A stretch of 64,000 bases of DNA from contig NW_026912062.1 of assembly GCF_963662255.1 (NCBI RefSeq), forward strand, positions 62,001 through 126,000, in the 5' to 3' direction. This document shows positions 1 to 9,470 of this stretch, piece after piece. The first letter of the stretch is position 1, and each line of letters begins with the position of its first letter. The position numbers were made by a program, and so were the translations under genes. The notes under the pieces are model-generated. The model did no database searches. It had not been told where the DNA came from and saw nothing but the letters and a program-made list of their open reading frames with translations. This stretch comes from Cinclus cinclus (Eukaryota; Chordata; Aves; Passeriformes; Cinclidae).

Positions 1-240
1 TTTGCCTCCAAAAATACCAGAAGGACGAGGATTTCTCCCAGACCAAAGCTGCCCCCTCCTCCAAACGTGGCTGCCATCGGAGGCCCAAACGCGCCCCACA
101 AAATGACACCTGCATTGAGGGTTCTTGAGTTTGGCTTCCTGGAGAAAAGTGCCTCCTTTCGGAGTCAACTTGCCTGCGGCCCATGCAGGGCTTTTGCCTA
201 GAAAAATTCCATAAGGACGAGGATTTCTCCCAGACCAAAG

Positions 241-432
241 CTGCCCCCTCCTCCAAACCTGGCTGCCATCGGAGGCCCAAACGTGCCCTACAAAATGACA
301 CCTGCCAAGTGGGCTCTTGAGTTTGGCTTCTTGGGTGGAAGTGCCTCCTTTCAAAGCCAACATGCCTGCGGCCCGTCCTGGGCTTTTGCCTACAAAAATT
401 CCATAAGGACGAGGATTTCTCCCAGACCAAAG
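241..432 (+). repeat. Example monomer, 192-bp class
   Basis: This is a typical short-class unit, measured from one C-rich anchor to the next. In order it contains the C-rich tract, a cctggctgccatcggaggcc segment, a cgtgccctacaaaatgac segment, a variable stretch (here caagtgggctcttgag, then gggtggaagtgcctcc), a single aacttgcct-like motif (here acatgcct), a dyad of GCCC and GGGC around five bases, an A5 tract in tacaaaaattcc, and ttctcccag leading into the next anchor. Its length is a multiple of three. Confidence 0.95.
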
Positions 433-485
433 CTGCCCCCTCCTCCAAACCTGGCTGCCATCGGAGGCCCAAACGCGCCCTACAA
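408..485 (+). other. Conserved core of the monomer (example copy)
   Basis: Across the window this stretch, from the gaggatttctcccag segment through accaaagctgcc, the pyrimidine tract and gctgccatcggaggcc to tacaaaatga, shows only scattered substitutions. The following 70-80 bp exist as many distinct alleles. Recurrent changes inside the core are mostly at CpG (cggagg to cagagg, acgcgc to acgtgc) plus rare ones such as ctgacccc or the ccacctgc form. Such uneven conservation can reflect a bound protein or simply recent homogenisation. No known box, including the CENP-B box, is present. Confidence 0.6.
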
Positions 486-633
486 AATGACATCTGCCAA
501 GTGGGCTCTTGAGTTTGGCTTCTTGCGGAAAAGTGCCTCCTTTCAAAGCCAACTTGCCTAACTAGCCTGCGGGCCGTGCTGGGCATTAGACTACAAAAAT
601 TCCATAAGGACGAGGATTTCTCCCAGACCAAAG
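433..633 (+). repeat. Example monomer, 201-bp class with 9-bp internal duplication
   Basis: This unit is 9 bp longer than the 192-bp class. The extra bases are a tandem duplication of aacttgcct just before the gcgg motif; here the second copy is aactagcct. The duplication brings an in-frame TAA into one plus-strand frame, which explains why plus-strand open frames commonly end at this point. The rest of the unit aligns with the short class. Confidence 0.93.
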
Positions 634-2596
634 CTGCCCCCTCCTCCAAACCTGGCTGCCATCAGAGGCCCAAACGCGCCCTACAAAAGGACATCTGCAT
701 TGTGGGTTCTTGAGTTTGGCTTCTTGGGGAAAAGTGCCTCCTTTCAAAGCCAACTTGCCTAACTTGCCTGCGGCCCGTCCTGGGCTTTTGCCTACAAAAT
801 TTCCATAAGGACAAGGATTTCTCCCAGACCAAAGCTGCCCCCACCTGCAAACCTGGCTGCCATCGGAGGCCCAAACGCGCCCTACAAAATGACATCTGCC
901 AAGTGGGCTCCTGAGTTTGGCTTCTTGGGGAAAAGTGCCTCCTTTCAAAGCCAACTTGCCGGCGGCCCATGCAGGGCTTTTGCCTACAAAAATTCCATAA
1001 GGACGAGGATTTCTCCCAGACCAAAGCTGCCCCCTCCTCCCATCCTGGCTGCCATCGGAGGCCCAAACGTGCCCTACGAAATGACATCTGACAAGTGGGC
1101 TCTTGAGTTTGGCTTCTTGGGTGGAAGTGCCTCCTTTCAAAGCCAACTTGCCTGCGGCCCGTCCTGGGCTTTTGCCTACAAAAATTCCATAAGGACGAGG
1201 ATTTCTCCCAGGCCAAAGCTGCCCCCTCCTCCAAACCTGGCTGCCATCGGAGGCCCAAACGCGCCCCACAAAATGACACCTGCATTGAGGGTTCTTGAGT
1301 TTGGCTTCCTGGAGAAAAGTGCCTCCTTTCGGAGTCAACTTGCCTGCGGCCCATGCAGGGCTTTTGCCTACAAAAATTCCAGAAGGACGAGGATTTCTCC
1401 CAGACCAAAGCTGCCCCCTCCTCCAAACCTGGCTGCCATCGGAGGCCCAAACGTGCCCTACAAAATGACACCTGCCAAGTGGGCTCTTGAGTTTGGTTTC
1501 TTGGGTGGAAGTGCCTCCATTCAAAGCCAACTTGCCTGCGGCCCGTCCTGGGCTTTTGCCTACAAAAATTCCATAAGGACGAGGATTTCTCCCAGACCAA
1601 AGCTGCCCCCTCCTCCAAACCTGGCTGCCATCGGAGGCCCAAACGCGCCCTACAAAATGACATCTGCCAAGTGGGCTCTTGAGTTTGGCTTCTTGCGGAA
1701 AAGTGCCTCTTTCAAAGCCAACTTGCCTAACTAGCCTGCGGCCCGTGCTGGGCATTAGACTACAAAAATTCCATAACGACGAGGATTTCTCCCAGACCAA
1801 AGCTGCCCCCTCCTCCAAACCTGGCTGCCATCAGAGGCCCAAACGCGCCCCACAAAATGACATCTGCATTGAGGGTTCTTGAGTTTGGCTTTTTGGGGAA
1901 AAGTGCCTCCTTTCGGAGCCAACTTGCCTAACTTGCCTGCGGCCCGTCCTGGGCTTTTGCTACAAAAATTCCATAAGGACGAGGATTTCTCCCAGACCAA
2001 AGCTGCCCCCTCCTCCAAACCTGGCTGCCATCGGAGGCCCAAACGTGCCCTACAAAATGACATCTGCCAAGTGGGCTCTTGAGTTTGGCTTCTTGGGTGG
2101 AAGTACCTCCTTTCAAAGCCAACTTGCCTGCGGCCCGTCCTGGGCTTTTGAGTACAAAAATTCCAGAAGGACGAGGATTTCTCCCAGACCAAAGCTGCCC
2201 CCTCCTCCAAACCTGGCTGCCATCGGAGGCCCAAACGCGCCCTACAAAATGACATCTGCCAAGTGGGCTCTTGAGTTTGGCTTCTTGGGGGAAAGTGCCT
2301 CCTTTCAAAGCCAACTTGCCTAACTAGCCTGCGGCCCGTGCTGGGCTTTAGACTACAAAAATTCCATAAGGACGAGGATTTCTCCCAGACCAAAGCTGCC
2401 CCCTCCTCCAAACCTGGCTGCCATCAGAGGCCCAAACGCGCCCTACAAAATGACATCTGCCAAGTGGGCTCTTGAGTTTGGCTTCTTGGGGAAAAGTGCC
2501 TCCTTTCGGAGCCAACTTGCCTAACTTGCCTGCGGCCCGTCCTGGGCTTTTGCCTCCAAAAATTCCAGAAGGACGAGGATTTCTCCCAGACCAAAG

Positions 2597-2787
2597 CTGC
2601 CCCCTCCTCCAAACCTGGCTGCCATCGGAGGCCCAAACGCGCCCCACAAAATGACACCTGCCAAGTGGGCTCTTGAGCTTGGTTTCTTGGGGAAAAGTGA
2701 CTCCTTTCAAAACCAACTTGCCTGCGTCCCGTCCCGGGCTTTTGCTACAAAAATTCCATAAGGACGAGGATTCCTCCCAGACCAAAG
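2597..2787 (+). repeat. 191-bp marker monomer of the 11-mer HOR (cccggg type)
   Basis: This short-class unit has one base deleted (gggcttttgctac instead of gcctac), the distinctive motif gtcccgtcccgggc, aaaacc in place of aaagcc, and ttcctcccag in place of ttctcccag. The cccggg hexamer falls at 2733. Further copies carry it at 5089, 7252, 9416, 11571, 13735, 14912, 17076, 18061, 20225, 21987, 26882, 28251, 30389, 37832, 44891, 48610, 49971 and 50162. The copy near 23950 is mutated to cccgtg. It works as a once-per-HOR landmark. Related forms with gcctac or gcggcccgtcccggg occur near 51716, 52676, 53450 and 54430. Confidence 0.9.
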
Positions 2788-5143
2788 CTGCCCCCTCCTC
2801 CAAACCTGGCTGCCATCGGAGGCCCAAACGCGCCCTACAAAATGACACCTGCCAAGTGGGCTCTTGAGTTTGGCTTCTTGGGGGAAAGTGCCTCCTTTCA
2901 AAGCCAACTTGCCTGCGGCCCGTCCTGGGCTTGTGCCTACAAAAATTCCATAAGGACGAGGATTTCTCCCAGAACAAAGCTGCCCCCTCCTCCAAACCTG
3001 GCTGCCATCGGAGGCCCAAACGCGCCCTACAAAATGACACCTGCCAAGTGGGCTCTTGAGTTTGGGTTCTTGTGGAAAAGTGCTTCCTTTCGGAGCTAAA
3101 ATGCCTAACTTGCCTGCGGCCCGTCCTGGGCTTTTGAGTACAAAAATTCCAGAAGGATGAGGATTTCTCCCAGACCAAAGCTGCCCCCTCCTCCAAACCT
3201 GGCTGCCATCAGAGGCCCAAACGCGCCCTACAAAAGGACATCTGCATTGTGGGTTCTTGAGTTTGGCTTCTTGGGGAAAAGTGCCTCCTTTCAAAGCCAA
3301 CTTGCCTAACTTACCTGCGGCCCGTCCTGGGCTTTTGCCTACAAAATTTCCATAAGGACAAGGATTTCTCCCAGACCAAAGCTGCCCCCACCTGCAAACC
3401 TGGCTGCCATCGGAGGCCCAAACGCGCCCTACAAAATGACATCTGCCAAGTGGGCTCCTGAGTTTGGCTTCTTGGGGAAAAGTGCCTCCTTTCGGAGTCA
3501 ACTTGCCGGCAGCCCATGCAGGGCTTTTGCCTACAAAAATTCCATAAGGACGAGGATTTCTCCCAGACCAAAGCTGCCCCCTCCTCCAAACCTGGCTGCC
3601 ATCGGAGGCCCAAACGTGCCCTACAATATGACACCTGCCAAGTGGGCTCTTGAGTTTGGCTTCTTGGGTGGAAGTGCCTCCTTTCAAAGCCAACTTGCCT
3701 GCGGTCCGTCCTGGGCTTTTGCCTACAAAAATTCCATAAGGACGAGGATTTCTCCCAGACCAAAGCTGCCCCCTCCTCCAAACCTGGCTGCCATCGGAGG
3801 CCCAAACGCGCCCTACAAAATGACACCTGCCAAGTGGGCTCTTGAGTTTGGCTTCTTGGGGAAAAGTGCCTCCTTTCAAAGCCAACTTGCCTAACTAGCC
3901 TGCAGCCCATTCTGGGCTTTTGCCTACAAAAATTCCATAAGGACGAGAATTTCTCCCAGACCAAAGCTGCCCCTTCCTCCAAACCTAGCTGCCATCGGTG
4001 GCCCAAACGCGCCCTACAAAATGACATCTGCCAAGTGGGCTCCTGAGTTTGGCTTCTTGGGGAAAAGTGCCTCCATTCGGATCCAACTTGCCTGCAGCCC
4101 GTGCTGGGCTTTAGACTACAAAAATTCCATAACGACGAGGATTTCTCCCAGACCAAAGCTGCCCCCTCCTCCAAACCTGGCTGCCATCGGAGGCCCAAAC
4201 GCGCCCCACAAAATGACATCTGCATTGAGGGTTCTTGAGTTTGGCTTCTTGGGGAAAAGTGCCTCCTTTCGGAGCCAACTTGCCTAACTTGCCTGCGGCC
4301 CGTCCTGGGCTTTTGCTACAAAAATTCCATAAGGACGAGGATTTCTCCCAGACCAAAGCTGCCCCCTCCTCCAAACCTGGCTGCCATCGGAGGCCCAAAC
4401 GTTCCCTACAAAATGACATCTGCCAAGTGGGCTCTTGAGTTTGGCTTCTTGGGTGGAAGTATCTCCTTTCAAAGCCAACTTGCCTGCGGCCCGTCCTGGG
4501 CTTTTGCCTACAAAAATTCCATAAGGACGAGGATTTCTCCCAGACCAAAGCTGCCCCCTCCTCCAAACCTGGCTGCCATCGGAGGCCCAAACGCGCCCTA
4601 CAAAATGACATCTGCCAAGTGGGCTCTTGAGTTTGGCTTCTTGGGGGAAAGTGCCTCCTTTCAAAGCCAACTTGCCTAACTAGCCTGCGGCCCGTGCTGG
4701 GCTTTAGACTACAAAAATTCCAGAAGGACGAGGATTTCTCCCAGACCAAAGCTGCCCCCTCCTCCAAACCTGGCTGCCATCAGAGGCCCAAACGCGCCCT
4801 AAAAAATGACATCTGCCAAGTGGGCTCTTGAGTTTTGCTTCTTGGGGAAAAGTGCCTCCTTTCGGAGCCAACTTGCCTAACTTGCCTGCGGCCCGTCCTG
4901 GGCTTTTGAGTACAAAAATTCCATAACGACGAGGATTTCTCCCAGACCAAAGCTGCCCCCTCCTCCAAACCTGGCTGCCATCGGAGGCCCAAACGCGCCC
5001 TACAAAATGACATCTGCCAAGTGGGCTCTTGAGTTTGGCTTCTTGGGGAAAAGTGACTCCTTTCAAAACCAACTTGCCTGCGTCCCGTCCCGGGCTTTTG
5101 CTACAAAAATTCCATAAGGACGAGGATTCCTCCCAGACCAAAG
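2788..5143 (+). repeat. 12-mer HOR unit, 2356 bp
   Basis: Monomer lengths in order are 192, 201, 201, 192, 192, 201, 192, 200, 192, 201, 201 and 191 bp, ending with the cccggg marker monomer. It equals the following 11-mer plus one extra 192-bp monomer after the third position, and it aligns with the next block at an offset of 2356 bp. No gene is visible. Confidence 0.88.
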
Positions 5144-7306
5144 CTGCCCCCTCCTCCAAACCTGGCTGCCATCGGAGGCCCAAACGCGCCCTACAAAATG
5201 ACACCTGCCAAGTGGGCTCTTGAGTTTGGCTTCTTGGGGGAAAGTGCCTCCTTTCAAAGCCAACTTGCCTGCGGCCCGTCCTGGGCTTGTGCCTAGAAAA
5301 ATTCCATAAGGACGAGGATTTCTCCCAGACCAAAGCTGCCCCCTCCTCCAAACCTGGCTGCCATCGGAGGCCCAAACGCGCCCTACAAAATGACATCTGC
5401 CAAGTGGGCTCTTGAGTTTGGGTTCTTGTGGAAAAGTGCTTCCTTTCGGAGCCAAAATGCCTAACTTGCCTGCGGCCCGTCCTGGGCTTTTGAGTACAAA
5501 AATTCCAGAAGGATGAGGATTTCTCCCAGACCAAAGCTGCCCCCTCCTCCAAACCTGGCTGCCATCAGAGGCCCAAACGCGCCCTACAAAAGGACATCTG
5601 CATTGTGGGTTCTTGAGTTTGGCTTCTTGGGGAAAAGTGCCTCCTTTCAAAGCCAACTTGCCTAACTTGCCTGCGGCCCGTCCTGGGCTTTTGCCTACAA
5701 AAATTCCATAAGGACGAGGATTTCTCCCAGACCAAAGCTGCCCCCTCCTCCAAACCTGGCTGCCATCGGAGGCCCAAACGCGCCCTACAAAATGACATCT
5801 GCCAAGTGGGCTCTTGAGTTTGGCTTCTTGGGTGGAAGTGCCTCCTTTCAAAGCCAACTTGCCTGCGGCCCGTCCTGGGCTTTTGCCTACAAAAATTCCA
5901 TAAGGACGAGGATTTCTCCCAGACCAAAGCTGACCCCTCCTCCAAACCTGGCTGCCATCGGAGGCCCAAACGCGCCCTACAAAATGACACCTGCCAAGTG
6001 GGCTCTTGAGTTTGGCTTCTTGGGGAAAAGTGCCTCCTTTCAAAGCCAACTTGCCTAACTAGCCTGCAGCCCATTCTGGGCTTTTCCCTACAAAAATTCC
6101 ATAAGGACGAGAATTTCTCCCAGACCAAAGCTGCCCCCTCCTCCAAACCTAGCTGCCATCGGTGGCCCAAACGCGCCCTACAAAATGACATCTGCCAAGT
6201 GGGCTCCTGAGTTTGGCTTCTTGGGGAAAAGTGCCTCCATTCGGAGCCAACTTGCCTGCAGCCCGTGCTGGGCTTTAGACTACAAAAATTCCATAACGAC
6301 GAGGATTTCTCCCAGACCAAAGCTGCCCCCTCCTCCAAACCTGGCTGCCATCGGAGGCCCAAACGCGCCCCACAAAATGACATCTGCATTGATGGTTCTT
6401 GAGTTTGCCTTCTTGGGGAAAAGTGCCTCCTTTCGGAGCCAACTTGCCTAACTTGCCTGCGGCCCGTCCTGGGCTTTTGCTACAAAAATTCCATAAGGAC
6501 GAGGATTTCTCCCAGACCAAAGCTGCCCCCTCCTCCAAACCTGGCTGCCATCGGAGGCCCAAACGTGCCCTACAAAATGACACCTGCCAAGTGGGCTCTT
6601 GAGTTTGGCTTCTTGGGTGGAAGTGCCTCCTTTCAAAGCCAACTTGCCTGCGGCCCGTCCTGGGCTTTTGCCTACAAAAATTCCATAAGGACGAGGATTT
6701 CTCCCAGACCAAAGCTGCCCCCTCCTCCAAACCTGGCTGCCATCGGAGGCCCAAACGCGCCCTACAAAATGACATCTGCCAAGTGGGCTCTTGAGTTTGG
6801 CTTCTTGGGGGAAAGTGCCTCCTTTCAAAGCCAACTTGCCTAACTAGCCTGCGGCCCGTGCTGGGCTTTAGACTACAAAAATTCCAGAAGGACGAGGATT
6901 TCTCCCAGACCAAAGCTGCCCCCTCCTCCAAACCTGGCTGCCATCAGAGGCCCAAACGCGCCCTAAAAAATGACATCTGCCAAGTGGGCTCTTGAGTTTT
7001 GCTTCTTGGGGAAAAGTGCCTCCTTTCGGAGCCAACTTGCCTAACTTGCCTGCGGCCCGTCCTGGGCTTTTGCTACAAAAATTCCATAACGACGAGGATT
7101 TCTCCCAGACCAAAGCTGCCCCCTCCTCCAAACCTGGCTGCCATCGGAGGCCCAAACGCGCCCTACAAAATGACATCTGCCAAGTGGGCTCTTGAGTTTG
7201 GCTTCTTGGGGAAAAGTTACTCCTTTCAAAACCAACTTGCCTGCGTCCCGTCCCGGGCTTTTGCTACAAAAATTCCATAAGGACGAGGATTCCTCCCAGA
7301 CCAAAG
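5144..7306 (+). repeat. 11-mer HOR unit, 2163 bp
   Basis: Monomer lengths are 192, 201, 201, 192, 201, 192, 200, 192, 201, 200 and 191 bp. Private landmarks recur at a 2163-bp offset in the next unit: tgcctagaaaaattcc at about 5292 and 7455, ctgacccc at 5930 and 8093, and attgatggttcttgag near 6388 and 8551. This is the basic HOR of the left half of the window. Confidence 0.92.
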
Positions 7307-9470
7307 CTGCCCCCTCCTCCAAACCTGGCTGCCATCGGAGGCCCAAACGCGCCCTACAAAATGACACCTGCCAAGTGGGCTCTTGAGTTTGGCTTCTTGG
7401 GGGAAAGTGCCTCCTTTCAAAGCCAACTTGCCTGCGGCCCGTCCTGGGCTTGTGCCTAGAAAAATTCCATAAGGACGAGGATTTCTCCCAGACCAAAGCT
7501 GCCCCCTCCTCCAAACCTGGCTGCCATCGGAGGCCCAAACGCGCCCTACAAAATGACATCTGCCAAGTGGGCTCTTGAGTTTGGGTTCTTGTGGAAAAGT
7601 GCTTCCTTTCGGAGCCAAAATGCCTAACTTGCCTGCGGCCCGTCCTGGGCTTTTGAGTACAAAAATTCCAGAAGGATGAGGATTTCTCCCAGACCAAAGC
7701 TGCCCCCTCCTCCAAACCTGGCTGCCATCAGAGGCCCAAACGCGCCCTACAAAAGGACATCTGCATTGTGGGTTCTTGAGTTTGGCTTCTTGGGGAAAAG
7801 TGCCTCCTTTCAAAGCCAACTTGCCTAACTTGCCTGCGGCCCGTCCTGGGCTTTTGCCTACAAAAATTCCATAAGGACGAGGATTTCTCCCAGACCAAAG
7901 CTGCCCCCTCCTCCAAACCTGGCTGCCATCTGAGGACCAAACGCGCCCTACAAAATGACATCTGCCAAGTGGGCTCTTGAGTTTGGCTTCTTGGGTGGAA
8001 GTGCCTCCTTTCAAAGCCAACTTGCCTGCGGCCCGTCCTGGGCTTTTGCCTACAAAAATTCCATAAGGACGAGGATTTCTCCCAGACCAAAGCTGACCCC
8101 TCCTCCAAACCTGGCTGCCATCGGAGGCCCAAACGCGCCCTACAAAATGACACCTGCCAAGTGGGCTCTTGAGTTTGGCTTCTTGGGGAAAAGTGCCTCC
8201 TTTCAAAGCCAACTTGCCTAACTAGCCTGCAGCCCATTCTGGGCTTTTCCCTACAAAAATTCCATAAGGACGAGAATTTCTCCCAGACCAAAGCTGCCCC
8301 CTCCTCCAAACCTAGCTGCCATCGGTGGCCCAAACGCGCCCTACAAAATGACATCTGCCAAGTGGGCTCCTGAGTTTGGCTTCTTGGGGAAAAGTGCCTC
8401 CATTCGGAGCCAACTTGCCTGCAGCCCGTGCTGGGCTTTAGACTACAAAAATTCCATAACGACGAGGATTTCTCCCAGACCAAAGCTGCCCCCTCCTCCA
8501 AACCTGGCTGCCATCGGAGGCCCAAACGCGCCCCACAAAATGACATCTGCATTGATGGTTCTTGAGTTTGCCTTCTTGGGGAAAAGTGCCTCCTTTCGGA
8601 GCCAACTTGCCTAACTTGCCTGCGGCCCGTCCTGGGCTTTTGCTACAAAAATTCCATAAGGACGAGGATTTCTCCCAGACCAAAGCTGCCCCCTCCTCCA
8701 AACCTGGCTGCCATCGGAGGCCCAAACGTGCCCTACAAAATGACACCTGCCAAGTGGGCTCTTGAGTTTGGCTTCTTGGGTGGAAGTGCCTCCTTTCAAA
8801 GCCAACTTGCCTACGGCCCGTCCTGGGCTTTTGCCTACAAAAATTACATAAGGACGAGGATTTCTCCCAGACCAAAGCTGCCCCCTCCTCCAAACCTGGC
8901 TGCCATCGGAGGCCCAAACGCGCCCTACAAAATGACATCTGCCAAGTGGGCTCTTGAGTTTGGCTTCTTGTGGAAAAGTGCCTCCTTTCAAAGCCAACTT
9001 GCCTAACTAGCCTGCGGCCCGTGCTGGGCATTAGACTACAAAAATTCCATAACGACGAGGATTTCTCCCAGACCAAATCTGCCCCCTCCTCCAAACCTGG
9101 CTGCCATCAGAGGACCAAACGCGCCCCACAAAATGACATCTGCCAAGTGGGCTCTTGAGTTTGGCTTCTTGGGGAAAAGTGCCTCCTTTCGGAGCCAACT
9201 TGCCTAACTTGCCTGCGGCCCGTCCTGGGCTTTTGCCTCCAAAAATTCCAGAAGGACGAGGATTTCTCCCAGGCCAAAGCTGCCCCCTCCTCCAAACCTG
9301 GCTGCCATCGGAGGCCCAAACGCGCCCTACAAAATGACACCTGCCAAGTGGGCTCTTGAGTTTGGCTTCTTGGGGAAAAGTGACTCCTTTCAAAACCAAC
9401 TTGCCTGCGTCCCGTCCCGGGCTTTTGCTACAAAAATTCCATAAGGACGAGGATTCCTCCCAGACCAAAG
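7307..9470 (+). repeat. 11-mer HOR unit, 2164 bp
   Basis: It has the same order as the preceding unit, except that the penultimate monomer is 201 bp (gcctcc rather than gctac), which adds one base. Two private point changes are visible: tgcctacggcccg near 8810 and aaattacataagg near 8840. Confidence 0.9.

Larger units (their letters stand above)
1..2787 (+). repeat. Irregular 5'-most part of array, local 1170-bp (6-mer) repeat
   Basis: Fifteen monomers precede the first regular HOR unit. Bases 1-560 are closely repeated at about 1171-1730: the period is 1170 bp, made of 192, 192, 201, 201, 192 and 192 bp. The second copy has a 1-bp deletion near 1709 (gcctctttc for gcctcctttc), giving a 200-bp unit. 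The ttcttgcggaaaag allele seen near 525 and 1690 is otherwise absent until about 35 kb. No gene is visible. Confidence 0.85.

Noticed and set aside
140..175. CENP-B box in the ttcggagtcaacttgcctgc region
   Set aside because: The core pattern TTCG, four bases, A, two bases, CGGG is not met: the base after the four-base gap is C and CGGG does not follow. The reverse complement was also not found.
410..425. Splice acceptor-like ttctcccag as evidence of exons
   Set aside because: It is a constant part of the satellite core repeated in every monomer, with no matching donor or exon structure. Such a short pyrimidine-AG match is expected by chance.
283..1734. Plus-strand short proteins repeated through the array (ATG in acaaaatgaca of most monomers)
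   Set aside because: The ATG is part of the conserved satellite core and the stop comes from the TAA in the 9-bp duplication. The same 60-90 residue product would recur at hundreds of places with non-synonymous changes throughout. No promoter or other gene signal is visible.
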